DNA of 64,000 nt from Aureibacillus halotolerans (GTDB taxonomy: Bacteria; Bacillota; Bacilli; Bacillales; DSM-28697). A program made the translations under genes and the position numbers. Below are positions 52,471-61,257 of the stretch, piece by piece (within the stretch, counting starts at the first letter, position 1; every line of letters starts with the position of its first letter). The notes under the pieces are model-generated. The model had not been told where the DNA came from and did no database searches. It saw only the letters and a program-made list of their open reading frames with translations. The stretch spans positions 51,705 to 115,704 of the forward strand of contig NZ_SNYJ01000013.1 in the NCBI RefSeq assembly GCF_004363045.1, given 5' to 3'.

Positions 52471-54162
52471 TTACATTTTCTCTGGCGCCTGAATTCCCAA
52501 CAGTTTCAGCCCATCCTCTAACACAGTGGCAACTGTCCACACAATCGTCAAACGTGTAGCTTTGTTCGCAGAATCGTCGATGATACGCACTTGGCTATAA
52601 AATGTGTTGAACGCTTTTGCCAATGAAAGCAGATGCCTTGCGATGAGTGAAGGATCTGTCTGCTGCCACGCTTGCTTAATTTTTGCTGGCCATTCTTCCA
52701 ATGCTTTAACGATCGGCCATGCCTCCTCGTCAATTTCTGTTATTGTATGCTGATCAGCTTCGCTCCATCCCCCTTTTTCTAACAGCGTTTTTGCTCTAGC
52801 AAAGGTGTACTGAAGATACGGACCTGTTTCACCTTCAAAGGTAAGCATCTGCTCCAGAGAAAATTCCACATCATTTTGGCGATAATGCTTTAAATCATGG
52901 AAGATCAGCGCCCCAACAGCAACCTTTTCGGCCACCTTTTCCATCTCAAATAAATGAGGCGTTCTTGCTTGGATCGAGGCGAGCGCGCGATTTTTCGCCT
53001 CATCTAGAACGTCTTCTAGCATGACGACGTGCCCCTTTCTCGTGGACATTTTTTTCCCACCAGATAAAAGCAGTCCAAAAGAGACATGCTCCACTTGGTC
53101 TGCCCAAGAGGCACCCATCTTTTTTAGCACCTCCTTCACTTGAACAAAATGAAGCGCCTGCTCCTGCCCTACCACATACAACATTCGTGTTGGTTCATAG
53201 GACGTGTGACGATCAAACGCCGCCGCCAAATCTCTCGTAGCGTACAATGAAGCGCCATCCTTTTTTTGAATAAGACAAGGGGGCACCTCACCATCCAAGC
53301 GAACAACTGAAGCCCCTTGAGACTCTTCTAGCAAACCTTTGCTTTTAAGCTCATTCACAATTGGTTTCATTTTGTCGTTATAATAGGCCTCGCCTCGCAC
53401 AAGATCAAAGCTCACATTAAGTCGTTGATACAAGTGATTAAACGACTCTAAAGACAGCTCACGAAACCAGCGCCAAAGCGCCAACGCATCTGCATCCCCT
53501 GCTTCGAGCTTTACGAACCACTGTCTGCCTGCATCCTCCAACTCAGGAGTATGTTTTGCCTCCTTGTGAAAACGAACATACATCTGAAACAAGGCACGAA
53601 TGGGGTCTGCTTTCGTATCATACTCCGTATGCCATAATGTATATGCTGCAATGAGCTTACCGAATTGCGTCCCCCAATCGCCAATATAATTAATGCGGAT
53701 GGGCATATAGCCATTTTTTTCAGCAAGTCGAGCTATAGATTGCCCTATGACCGTTGAGCGAAGATGCCCCATTGAAAAAGGCTTTGCAATGTTCGGAGAC
53801 GAAAAATCAATCGGAACGTTTGCGTTGTTCCCAGAGCTGTTTGAGCCGTAGGTGCTTCCATTGTCCAATATCTGTTTCAGCACTTGATTCGCAATGATAT
53901 TGCGATGAAAGAGCACATTGACATACCCGCCTACAGCAACGACGCGCTTAATCCAAGGATGGTGAAGGCGCTCAGCAAGCTCCGAAGCAATCACTGTCGG
54001 TGCTTTCCTTTGTTGTTTAGCCAAGATAAAGCATGGAAAGGCCAAATCTCCATGCCCAGCTTGTTTCGGGGTCTCTATCAGCTGATAGACGTCATCTAAA
54101 GTTACATTTTCCGCAACCGCCTCTTGTACGACCGTACTCCAAATCGTTTTCAATGATTCCAT
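52471..54162 (-). CDS. argS: Arginyl-tRNA synthetase
   Basis: 563 aa from the ATG at 54162, eight bases after AAAGGG. Class I signatures are present: SSPNIAKPFSMGHLRST (HIGH-like) and KKMSTRKG (KMSKS-like). The N-terminal additive domain (1-100) and the C-terminal anticodon-binding DALR domain (440-563) are both present. It charges tRNA-Arg. A T-box leader with an arginine CGG triplet in the specifier loop controls it by tRNA charging. Whether this is the only argS in the genome is not known. Confidence 0.95.
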   Translation of the reverse strand: MESLKTIWSTVVQEAVAENVTLDDVYQLIETPKQAGHGDLAFPCFILAKQQRKAPTVIASELAERLHHPWIKRVVAVGGYVNVLFHRNIIANQVLKQILDNGSTYGSNSSGNNANVPIDFSSPNIAKPFSMGHLRSTVIGQSIARLAEKNGYMPIRINYIGDWGTQFGKLIAAYTLWHTEYDTKADPIRALFQMYVRFHKEAKHTPELEDAGRQWFVKLEAGDADALALWRWFRELSLESFNHLYQRLNVSFDLVRGEAYYNDKMKPIVNELKSKGLLEESQGASVVRLDGEVPPCLIQKKDGASLYATRDLAAAFDRHTSYEPTRMLYVVGQEQALHFVQVKEVLKKMGASWADQVEHVSFGLLLSGGKKMSTRKGHVVMLEDVLDEAKNRALASIQARTPHLFEMEKVAEKVAVGALIFHDLKHYRQNDVEFSLEQMLTFEGETGPYLQYTFARAKTLLEKGGWSEADQHTITEIDEEAWPIVKALEEWPAKIKQAWQQTDPSLIARHLLSLAKAFNTFYSQVRIIDDSANKATRLTIVWTVATVLEDGLKLLGIQAPEKM

Positions 54163-54183
54163 TTGCCCAACCCTTTCTGCACG

Positions 54184-54217
54184 CAAAAAACCCCCATCTC
54201 AATAAAGAGACGGGGGT
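54184..54217 (-). terminator. T-box terminator of the argS leader
   Basis: Minus-strand stem CCCCCGTCTCTTTATTGAGATGGGGG, followed by TTTTTTGC, immediately upstream of the argS ribosome binding site. Confidence 0.9.
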
Positions 54218-54436
54218 CCGTGGTGCCACTCTTATTGGAAAGATCATCAAATAAATCTTTCCCACTTCCTAGTCGATAACGCGACTAACGTCAAGCCCTA
54301 CTTTCTTCAGACGTTCAGGCCTGCTTCTCCAGAGTCCGGTTCACTGCTGGTTCATGACTGGGCTCTCACTCTCCCCAATTCGCTAAGCATGCGCCAAACA
54401 GCTACTCTCTCTTTCGTTGACATTTTAGATAAAATT
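54184..54436 (-). promoter_or_regulatory. T-box riboswitch upstream of argS
   Basis: The minus-strand leader of about 250 nt ends with the T-box core AGAGTGGCACCACGGA (antiterminator bulge, 54215-54232) and a terminator. Near its 5' end, AGAGAGTAGCTG pairs with CAGCAGTGAACCGGACTCT to give the Stem I specifier loop: AGTA on one side and GTGAAC-CGG-A on the other. The CGG at 54336-54338 is an arginine codon followed by a purine, as expected. Confidence 0.9.
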
Positions 54437-54442
54437 TCTGAA

Positions 54443-54471
54443 ATTATACCAAGGCTGATCCTGAACGTCAA
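54443..54471 (-). promoter_or_regulatory. Sigma-A promoter of argS
   Basis: TTGACG (54466-54471), 17-bp spacer, TATAAT (54443-54448) on the minus strand, about 7 bp upstream of the T-box leader. Confidence 0.9.
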
Positions 54472-54485
54472 TAGTCCTTTGCCAT

Positions 54486-54626
54486 TTACCGTGGGGTTTT
54501 CGGAAATGCTGGCGGCGTCTTGCTTTGTTTCGCCAGCTTTTGATACACCTCTCTATACGTCCAGCCTGAAGCACTCAGTTGAGTACGATTGTTTTTAGTG
54601 GAAACGGTTGCCGTATACGTCTTCAT
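54486..54626 (-). CDS. Small protein, 46 aa, unknown
   Basis: ATG at 54626 to TAA at 54486. The product begins MKTYTATVSTKNNRTQ, has SGWTYREVYQKLAKQ in the middle and ends PKTPR. AGGAG lies 12 bases upstream, slightly far. It looks like a soluble beta-hairpin plus helix. The stop is only 15 bp from the argS promoter, with no terminator between. Homologues, if any, are not recalled. Confidence 0.45.
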   Translation of the reverse strand: MKTYTATVSTKNNRTQLSASGWTYREVYQKLAKQSKTPPAFPKTPR

Positions 54627-54649
54627 TTTAGATCACTTCTCCTTTTCGT

Positions 54650-55699
54650 TTAAAGAAAATAAAATCCGATCGCTAAAATAATATACGCCCCAAGCAATAG
54701 CGCTCCTTCAAACCAATTCGTATCGCCATCGTTGGTCACTGAAATCACAAGAAATATAGAAACGATCATTGCAATAAGTTCAGGTATTGTAAACACCAGG
54801 GCCATTGGTTGTCCAATCAGAAATGACAAAAACACAAGCAGTGGTACAACAAACATTGCAATCTGTATCGTTGACCCTAAAGCAATTTCAATGGCGACAT
54901 TCATGCGATTTTTGTACGCCATTAAGACGGCTGACGCGTGTTCCGCAGCATTCCCGATGATGGCGACGAGAATAATCCCAATAAAAAGTTCACTCCATCC
55001 AAACGTTCTCGCCACATCCTCTAATGTATGTACGAGCTGCTCGGAAATGTACGCGACCGCTGCCGTAGTTAATCCAAGTATGATGGTCGCTTTACGCGCT
55101 GACCACTCTGGGGTTTCTTCCTCTTCAGGTTCATCACCTGGCTGAGAATAAACACCTCGATGAGTCACTAGCCGGAAAATAAGAGCTAAAGCATAAAATA
55201 CGATTAACACAATAGAGATGGCAATGCTCATTGTATAGGTTGTTTCCTCTGATACTTGTTGTGAAAAAATCTCTGGAATAACAAACGCGACGAGCACTGC
55301 AAAAATTAGCAGCCCAGAGTGATGACGCGCATCATGCACATTAAAGGTTTGGCGTTTGAATCTTAATCCCCCAACAAAAAAGGATAACCCTGCAACAAGT
55401 AACAGATTCCCAATAACAGAACCAGTGAGGGAGGCAAGGACCACATTCACAAGCCCCGCCTGCAAAGCAAAAATCGAGATAATTAATTCCACGGCGTTGC
55501 CGAACGTGGCGTTGAGCAAACCACCCAGCCTTGGACCGGTGACGATTGCCAAGCTCTCCGTTGCCCTGCCAATATAGGCAGATAACGCAACAATCGTTAA
55601 AGAATAGACGATAAACATTAGCGTAGAGGACAGATAGAAGCTACCCAGAACTGAAAATGGGACACCAATACAAACCATCCAAAAAAACACACGATTCAA
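54650..55699 (-). CDS. Calcium/proton exchanger (CaCA family), YfkE/ChaA-like
   Basis: 349 aa from a TTG start (GGAAG upstream), with eleven predicted membrane segments. The two inverted alpha repeats are clear: GNAVELIISIFALQAG and GNAAEHASAVLMAYKN, each with the essential acidic residue. A charged cytoplasmic loop (PGDEPEEEETPEW) separates the halves. B. subtilis YfkE (about 351 aa) is a H+/Ca2+ antiporter. It exports Ca2+ at the cytoplasmic membrane. Confidence 0.92.
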   Translation of the reverse strand: MNRVFFWMVCIGVPFSVLGSFYLSSTLMFIVYSLTIVALSAYIGRATESLAIVTGPRLGGLLNATFGNAVELIISIFALQAGLVNVVLASLTGSVIGNLLLVAGLSFFVGGLRFKRQTFNVHDARHHSGLLIFAVLVAFVIPEIFSQQVSEETTYTMSIAISIVLIVFYALALIFRLVTHRGVYSQPGDEPEEEETPEWSARKATIILGLTTAAVAYISEQLVHTLEDVARTFGWSELFIGIILVAIIGNAAEHASAVLMAYKNRMNVAIEIALGSTIQIAMFVVPLLVFLSFLIGQPMALVFTIPELIAMIVSIFLVISVTNDGDTNWFEGALLLGAYIILAIGFYFL

Positions 55700-55786
55700 T
55701 TTGAGGACTTCCTTTCATTTCATGGCGATCATCCACCATACTTCTGATTTACCCGTTTTACATAAAATCTAACATTTTTTTGCCTA

Positions 55787-56227
55787 TTAATTGGGCACCG
55801 CACCGGAAAGCACCAGTAAAAGTTCATCTACAGAAGACGACATTTCACACTCATACCACGATCCTTCAACATCTTTCAAAAGGACCCAAGGCTTTTTTTC
55901 CTCCGGAATAACGACGACAAGCTGAATGACTTGGCCGCTAAACGACGTATTGTCTATAACAACAGGCGGCATAAACGGAATACGCACTAAAACGCCATCC
56001 CTAGGCAACCTTGATGCAGAATCAATTTTTTTATACGCTGTGAACGATGTAAACAATCGCAAGCTGGCCCTTTGAACTAGCTCCCCGTTGGCCCACACCT
56101 CCTCCACTCCACTCGTCAAGTGAAGCATACGTACTGGTGGGATCTCATGGCTTCTTGCCGCGGAAGCCTGGGAAACGTCAAAAGACCACAGCCAGAGAAC
56201 AGCCATAGCAATGACAAGCCCTTTCAT
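55787..56227 (-). CDS. Secreted protein of unknown function, 146 aa
   Basis: An N-terminal signal peptide (MKGLVIAMAVLWLWSFDVSQA, cleavage near ASA-ARS) precedes a beta-rich domain with IPFMPPVVIDNTSF and VLLKDVEGSWYECEMS. One Cys only, no lipobox. The ATG at 56227 is 12 bases after AAGGAG; a TTG at 56239 is the alternative. No family recognised. It lies upstream of the exchanger on the same strand. Confidence 0.6.
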   Translation of the reverse strand: MKGLVIAMAVLWLWSFDVSQASAARSHEIPPVRMLHLTSGVEEVWANGELVQRASLRLFTSFTAYKKIDSASRLPRDGVLVRIPFMPPVVIDNTSFSGQVIQLVVVIPEEKKPWVLLKDVEGSWYECEMSSSVDELLLVLSGAVPN

Positions 56228-56354
56228 CTTCCCAATCAACTCCTTTACAAGTAGGATTGCCCAAGTAAAAAAGAAGTATGTGATTGATTGAATTTACTTG
56301 CGGGCTTGACGCCCAAGGCACGCTTACCAACTCACACACCTATTAACCACTACA

Positions 56355-56380
56355 CCAAAAAAAGAACCCACGTGTGAGTT
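56355..56380 (-). terminator. Rho-independent terminator
   Basis: Minus-strand stem GAACTCAC/GTGGGTTC (one G-T pair), then TTTTTTT, at the stop codon of the 138-aa membrane protein gene. Confidence 0.78.
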
Positions 56381-56382
56381 CC

Positions 56383-56799
56383 TTAAAATCGTTCCAATTG
56401 ATCTACCTTAGCGGTCCACTGACCTTGCCCTAGGATGCCTTGATGATGCTTCGTCATTTGCAGATGAAGGGAGCCAGACAACACTTTTGGGTCGCCAGTT
56501 TGCTTATCTGTAGTAAAGGAATCCATAATAACTTGAACGTCATAGTCCGGCCCCTGACCATCATTCACAAAAATAAAATGATCTGGCGCAGGTAAGTTAT
56601 GCGCTTCGGTATACTCATAATAATAGCGTAGCTGTTCATAATCTGCGGTAGACATGGACTCTGGTTGCACGCCTTGTTGCACCATAGACAACATATGTCG
56701 CGCTTCCTGTTCGGGAGAATCCTGAACGTAGACAACGCCAACAAATAAAATAGCCCCTAGCAAAACCATGCCGAGAAGCATTTCTAATCCTGCTTTCAT
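56383..56799 (-). CDS. Single-pass membrane protein of unknown function, 138 aa
   Basis: The ATG at 56799 follows GAGG by eight bases. One membrane segment (residues 3-24, LEMLLGMVLLGAILFVGVVYV) is followed by an extracytoplasmic domain of about 110 residues rich in Tyr, Gln and Asp. No conserved domain recognised. Confidence 0.6.
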   Translation of the reverse strand: MKAGLEMLLGMVLLGAILFVGVVYVQDSPEQEARHMLSMVQQGVQPESMSTADYEQLRYYYEYTEAHNLPAPDHFIFVNDGQGPDYDVQVIMDSFTTDKQTGDPKVLSGSLHLQMTKHHQGILGQGQWTAKVDQLERF

Positions 56800-56990
56800 T
56801 TGGTTCACCTCATGTCTTTGTTTTGTAAGCTTTTGTTCATGCAGTTTCGCATGAAAGCCACTAAAGACACGGTCGTTCTAACTGGCCGTGAGAATAGTGC
56901 TCCTCTGTTAATGGAAAGCTATTGTACACCCATAGCATTCTTTTTACAAGTGTTATGCTTCCCAATGCAAGCTGCCTATATTCTCATTTC

Positions 56991-57704
56991 TTAAAACATG
57001 CCGAGCTGTTCGTATACATCCTGCAGCGTTCTCACAGATCCTCTTTCAAAGCTGGACACACTGTTGCACCAGAGCGTGGCCGTCACTTTCGCGTCCTCAA
57101 GGGCATGATGCCTATGCTCAATCTCAATGCCTGCTGCTTGACAGCACTCGTCAAGTGTCGTTAATTCTGCAGATTGATACGCCAGTCTAGCAAGCCACAT
57201 CGTATCGACAATACGTCGCTTGAAGCCCATTCCCCACGTGTCTAAAAACGCCGCCTCCATAAATCGCTTTTCATGTCCTGCATGGTGAGCGACCAATACA
57301 TCGGTACCAACAAAAGAGAGAAACGATGCGAGCACATCCTTTATTGCTGGAGAATCGAGCAATTCTTCATGCGTAAGCCCCGTCAACTCAGCGATTTCTG
57401 GCGCAAGCGGCTCTTCGTATAAGACCGTTGAATAAAAGGTGTCGTCTGTACATTCGCCGTTTCTCACTTTAATCGCACCGATGGACAGAATGACATCGCC
57501 TTTGTCTGGCCAAAACCCAGTCGTCTCAAAGTCAAACACCGTCAACTCCAGCTGCTTAAGAGGCACCGATAACGTTTCATGGCGTTTCATCTCTCGTTGG
57601 AGCTTGCGTACAAAGGCGGCATGACTAGGATTGGTTTCTGATAAGGAAGAAAACCCACGCCCTCCGAAGCGACGCATCATATCAGAAATTCGTTGAAATG
57701 GCAT
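56991..57704 (-). CDS. DnaQ-type 3'-5' exonuclease (DNA polymerase III epsilon-like)
   Basis: 237 aa. Exonuclease motifs: ExoI VFDFETTG with Asp58 and Glu60; ExoII around DVLVAHHAGHEKRF; ExoIII HRHHALEDAKVT with the catalytic His and Asp. An N-terminal extension of about 50 basic residues precedes the domain. It overlaps the DUF294 gene by 23 bp and is therefore part of the amtB operon. Exonuclease and DUF294 proteins are also adjacent in some proteobacterial acetate-transport operons, which suggests a signalling rather than replication role. That last point is inference. Confidence 0.88.
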   Translation of the reverse strand: MPFQRISDMMRRFGGRGFSSLSETNPSHAAFVRKLQREMKRHETLSVPLKQLELTVFDFETTGFWPDKGDVILSIGAIKVRNGECTDDTFYSTVLYEEPLAPEIAELTGLTHEELLDSPAIKDVLASFLSFVGTDVLVAHHAGHEKRFMEAAFLDTWGMGFKRRIVDTMWLARLAYQSAELTTLDECCQAAGIEIEHRHHALEDAKVTATLWCNSVSSFERGSVRTLQDVYEQLGMF

Positions 57705-58692
57705 GGGAGGAGCACCCTTTCCTTACTTTTTGATGAATTTGCTGATGAATACGTCCAGCTTCTTTGAGCAAATGCTTGAGCTGTTTCTTGTCTTCCTTCC
57801 CTAACGATTTCACATCGACGTAATGGACATCCTCATAGGCACTGTTTGCTTCTTTTAAACGCAAGCGAAGGGCTAACAGGTTTTCGTAATCGGTACGCCA
57901 CCTCGGCAAATCTGTATTGCCAGGAAAGCGACGACTTAACTGCTCTAAACGGTCTAAGGTTGAGGTTTCCAGCAATGCCTCTTCAATCGCCATCAAACGA
58001 ACACTATTGATAAAAGGGAGCAGCGCTGTTTCTTTTAATTGCAGTGCTCCGGTATGTGGTCCATGGTCTTCCGGCAACAGCTGATCAAAGACACCCATTG
58101 CTTTTTTTCGTTTGCGCGTGTTTTCCTCCATTCGGCACAACACGTCCTGCTTTTGAAGCACACGCTTGAACACATGGCCTTTGCTCCTGGCAAGCAAAGT
58201 ATCGTCACCTAAAACTGTGCGTCCATCCATGAAAATGATTAAATGACGAATTGTTTCCCACGCACTCTCATTCATCCAATATTCGAGCTGTTCAAACCAA
58301 CCTGCTTCAGATTTGCACCAGCGTGGATAGGAGCTCATTACCTTTCCTTCACAGTAAGGGTACCCAAGCTCGTACAAGCCATCACTTAGCTCTTTTCCAA
58401 GCCCCAGAAAATACTCTTCATGCCCCTCTTCAGTGAAGACAATACCATGATCCTGATCACTCGCTGACGCCTGTTCCATTCGTCCCGCACTTCCCATCAC
58501 AAACCAGTTAAACGCCACAGGCGGCTCCCCGTAAACGCGCGAAAAGCGGCCGAGTGCCGCCTCCGCCGTTCGCGTCAAAACATGATCATGAAGTTCTCGA
58601 AGCTTTGCAGGATGATAAGCCGCTTCACTCAACTGCTCATCACGCCAGATCCTGATCTCTTCGTATACATCTGGAGTGTCAGTCACAAGCAA
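57682..58692 (-). CDS. DUF294 nucleotidyltransferase-like protein
   Basis: 336 aa. The GlnD-like nucleotidyltransferase motif is complete: GSAGRME at 67-73 and SDQDHG at 79-83, giving the Gly-Ser and paired Asp residues. A helical C-terminal domain (DUF294_C-like; about 180-330) follows. No CBS or cyclic-nucleotide domain is present, unlike many relatives. It lies 15 bp after amtB and overlaps the exonuclease. GlnD-type enzymes uridylylate PII; no PII gene is present here, so its target is unknown. Confidence 0.85.
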   Translation of the reverse strand: MLVTDTPDVYEEIRIWRDEQLSEAAYHPAKLRELHDHVLTRTAEAALGRFSRVYGEPPVAFNWFVMGSAGRMEQASASDQDHGIVFTEEGHEEYFLGLGKELSDGLYELGYPYCEGKVMSSYPRWCKSEAGWFEQLEYWMNESAWETIRHLIIFMDGRTVLGDDTLLARSKGHVFKRVLQKQDVLCRMEENTRKRKKAMGVFDQLLPEDHGPHTGALQLKETALLPFINSVRLMAIEEALLETSTLDRLEQLSRRFPGNTDLPRWRTDYENLLALRLRLKEANSAYEDVHYVDVKSLGKEDKKQLKHLLKEAGRIHQQIHQKVRKGCSSHAISTNF

Positions 58693-58707
58693 AACTCCTC
58701 TCCATAG

Positions 58708-60027
58708 CTAGCCTTTAAATGAATTCCCTTGTGGTGCCGAAGTTGCTGATTCTTTTGATGCAGCTTGCTCGACAACGGCTTGCATAGACTCTGGATAACC
58801 GTAACTGCCATGCTCAGCCATATCAAGACCCATAATTTCTTCCTCTTCAGATACTCTCAAGCCACCAAGAACAGCTTTCAAGACTAGTAGCAGGACAAAG
58901 GCAACGCCAAACGCGTAAAGCGCTGAAACGCCAACACCCGTTGCTTGCACGAGCAACTGCTCGAATCCGCCTCCATAGAAAAGACCTGCACGCCCACCAT
59001 TGGCAGCCGCCAATTCTGGTGTTGCGAAAAATCCAGTGGATAATGTGCCCCACACACCTGCCATACCGTGAACAGAGAGGGCAAAAATCGGATCATCAAT
59101 GTTTAATTTTTCAAACAATATCATACTATAGTAAACCAAAATACCGGCAACGAGTCCAATGATAATAGCACCAAGAGGTGAAACGAATGCACAGGATGCT
59201 GTAATGGCGACGAGACCAGCAAGTGCTCCATTGAGCATCGTTGGTACATCAGACTTTCCAGCACTCATCCAAGAGACAGCAAGTGCTCCTATCGCCCCTA
59301 CGCCTGCTGCAATGTTCGTGACAAGCGCAACATAGCCGAAGAAGCCATCATCTACACCGAGCGTGCTTCCTGCATTAAAACCAAACCAACCGACCCATAG
59401 AATTAATACCCCTAAAGCCGTAAACACTTGGTTGTGACCAAACAATTGATTCGGTGAACGGTCCTTATTGTATTTGCCAAGACGAGGTTTTAAAAGAAGC
59501 GTCGCTGCCAACGCGGCCATCGCACCGGTTAAATGCACAACGGTTGATCCAGCAAAATCCTGCTTTCCAAGCGCAGACAACCAGCCGCCTCCCCAGATCC
59601 AGTGAGCAATCACCGGGTAAACCAAGACGGAGAACAAGACAGCGAACAGAACGTAGACGGAAAGCTTCGCTCTCTCCGCGAAACCACCGAACGCAATGGT
59701 TAAGGAGATGCCCGCAAATGCGGTTTGGAATAGAAAGAACGCAGGTCCAGCAATATCTTGCCCCAGGTCTCCTCCATCGTAGAAGAAGTTAGAAAAGCCG
59801 ATAAATGCGTTTCCTTCTCCGAAAATCAAGCCATAGCCTAGCGCCCAGAAGACTATAGAGGAAATCCCAAACGTAAAGATTGTTTTGCCGGCAATGTGAC
59901 CAGCATTTTTCATCCTCGTAGAACCAGCCTCGAGCATGATAAATCCGCCTAACATGAAGATGACTAGAATTGCAGAGACGACGACCCAAAGTGTGTTAAT
60001 GAGCTGTGGTATTTCCAATCCATCCAT
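58708..60027 (-). CDS. amtB: Ammonium transporter
   Basis: 439 aa with eleven predicted membrane helices. The pore twin histidines are in TVVHLTGAMAALAA and ALSVHGMAGVWGTL. The Amt signature region (ASTRMKNAGHI equivalent: AGSTRMKNAGHIAGK) is near the N-terminus. A cytoplasmic tail of about 60 residues follows helix 11. It takes up ammonium when nitrogen is short. TnrA-like sites and a sigma-A promoter lie upstream. Unlike the usual nrgA-nrgB order, the next genes are DUF294 and an exonuclease. Confidence 0.94.
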   Translation of the reverse strand: MDGLEIPQLINTLWVVVSAILVIFMLGGFIMLEAGSTRMKNAGHIAGKTIFTFGISSIVFWALGYGLIFGEGNAFIGFSNFFYDGGDLGQDIAGPAFFLFQTAFAGISLTIAFGGFAERAKLSVYVLFAVLFSVLVYPVIAHWIWGGGWLSALGKQDFAGSTVVHLTGAMAALAATLLLKPRLGKYNKDRSPNQLFGHNQVFTALGVLILWVGWFGFNAGSTLGVDDGFFGYVALVTNIAAGVGAIGALAVSWMSAGKSDVPTMLNGALAGLVAITASCAFVSPLGAIIIGLVAGILVYYSMILFEKLNIDDPIFALSVHGMAGVWGTLSTGFFATPELAAANGGRAGLFYGGGFEQLLVQATGVGVSALYAFGVAFVLLLVLKAVLGGLRVSEEEEIMGLDMAEHGSYGYPESMQAVVEQAASKESATSAPQGNSFKG

Positions 60028-60100
60028 TCCCCTTTCAATATCATGTTAATTTTCCTCACCTATAAAAGGTAAGTTTTCTAACATCATTATCGTATTTCTT

Positions 60101-60183
60101 ATTTTACGCACAATAAATTTGCTGTCAACCGATTTTAGAAAATTTACGCCTTTATTTCAATTAGTGTGTCAGGATATCTAACA
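60101..60183 (-). promoter_or_regulatory. amtB promoter with TnrA/GlnR-like sites
   Basis: Minus-strand promoter TTGACA (60123-60128), 16-bp spacer, TAAAAT (60101-60106). TGTCAGGATATCTAACA (60167-60183) fits TGTNAN7TNACA perfectly and would be centred near -81. TGTCAACCGATTTTAGA (60123-60139) fits with one mismatch and overlaps the -35. Nitrogen control by TnrA or GlnR is therefore likely. Confidence 0.75.
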
Positions 60184-60380
60184 TAAGGGGATCGTTCGTT
60201 CCTAAAACTGACTCTTTTTGAATTTTAATATCGAAAGTAGTTTTGTATTTCCGACTTAACATTACAAAAATCACCTCATTCTCCCTTTTCTAGGACTACC
60301 GCCTCACGGATATGTCTCATTACATGTAGGACTCCAGACTCTGCAACAATTCCCTTAAACGCCTATCATTAAAAACAAAA
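60184..60380. other. Intergenic region upstream of the amtB control region
   Basis: Part of the roughly 400-bp gap between amtB and the acetyltransferase gene. No gene or repeat could be supported between the TnrA-like site and the terminator at 60381. Confidence 0.45.
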
Positions 60381-60426
60381 GAAGCTATCCCTAAGATCAT
60401 TGCTGTGATCTTAGGGATAGCTTCTC
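60381..60426 (-). terminator. Very long Rho-independent terminator
   Basis: A perfect 20-bp stem (60381-60400 with 60407-60426) and 6-nt loop. On the minus strand it is followed by TTTTGTTTTTA. It ends the acetyltransferase gene whose stop is at 60431. Confidence 0.88.
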
Positions 60427-60430
60427 TCGG

Positions 60431-61150
60431 TCAAGGAATATTGGATTCTGATAAGATGGGATTCGCCCACTCCATTAGAACGGCGTACCCTTTTGACTGG
60501 TCATCATCGATATAATCCGGCAGTAATTTTATCGGGCGCCGACCACTTTTCATTAGCATCGTGACAATCGGATCAGTTCTCTTGCCTGAGAGAATGTCCT
60601 CCAGGTATTCATGAGGCGTGAGTTGATCAGCCACTTTTGCATACCCTGGCATTCGCACACCTCCGAACAGCTTTTTTAAGCGATAGGCGGTTGTAACCTC
60701 GTACAATGAACTCATAAGCTTGCTTCCGATTCCTTGCCCCCTAAATTCAGGGCTTACACAAAGGTCGACCACATAAAGCGCATCGCCTTGTGGATTATGG
60801 TTTCGAATCATGCCATCATCGGTTATCGTCGCCCATGTGTGCTCTGCATAATCCTCTTCTCTAACAATCAAGCTTGTAATAGATCCCACAAGCTTTCCAT
60901 CCACTTCTGCACATAAAGCACCGTCAGGAAATAGCGTTACATGATTTTGAAGCTGTTCAACATCCCAGTGAAGCTCAGACGGGAATGGCGGTGGAAAGCA
61001 CTCTTCTTGCAGACGAATTAACCCTTCAAAATCGGGCGGTGTATAGGTCCTGATTGTCCCAAAAGTAGGCGTGTTGCCCGGGTAAAAATAAAGCTCTTTA
61101 TAAAATATATGTCCCATCTCCTTTACCGTACATAAATGCCTCGTTTCCAT
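60431..61150 (-). CDS. GNAT acetyltransferase
   Basis: Up to 239 aa. The GNAT core lies at about residues 30-170: LCVSPEFRGQGIGSKLMSSLYE is a textbook acetyl-CoA motif. A C-terminal extension of about 60 residues (TPHEYLEDILSGKRTDPIVTML) is seen in a subgroup whose function is unknown to me. The start is uncertain: ATG 61150 lacks a ribosome binding site, while ATG 61117 directly abuts AAAGGAG. Monocistronic, with its own strong terminator. Confidence 0.85.
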   Translation of the reverse strand: METRHLCTVKEMGHIFYKELYFYPGNTPTFGTIRTYTPPDFEGLIRLQEECFPPPFPSELHWDVEQLQNHVTLFPDGALCAEVDGKLVGSITSLIVREEDYAEHTWATITDDGMIRNHNPQGDALYVVDLCVSPEFRGQGIGSKLMSSLYEVTTAYRLKKLFGGVRMPGYAKVADQLTPHEYLEDILSGKRTDPIVTMLMKSGRRPIKLLPDYIDDDQSKGYAVLMEWANPILSESNIP

Positions 61151-61203
61151 TGTAACAGAATTGGGAAGGATGGTGCCTTTAATGTCTTCCTAAAGAATAC
61201 AGA

Positions 61204-61232
61204 TTGACAACCCTTTCACCCGAGCGTAATGT
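61204..61232 (+). promoter_or_regulatory. Sigma-A promoter
   Basis: TTGACA (61204-61209), 17-bp spacer, TAATGT (61227-61232) on the plus strand, followed by GGGAGG before a 93-codon ORF. Confidence 0.65.
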
Positions 61233-61257
61233 ACGTTTAGTATGATGTAAGGGAGGA

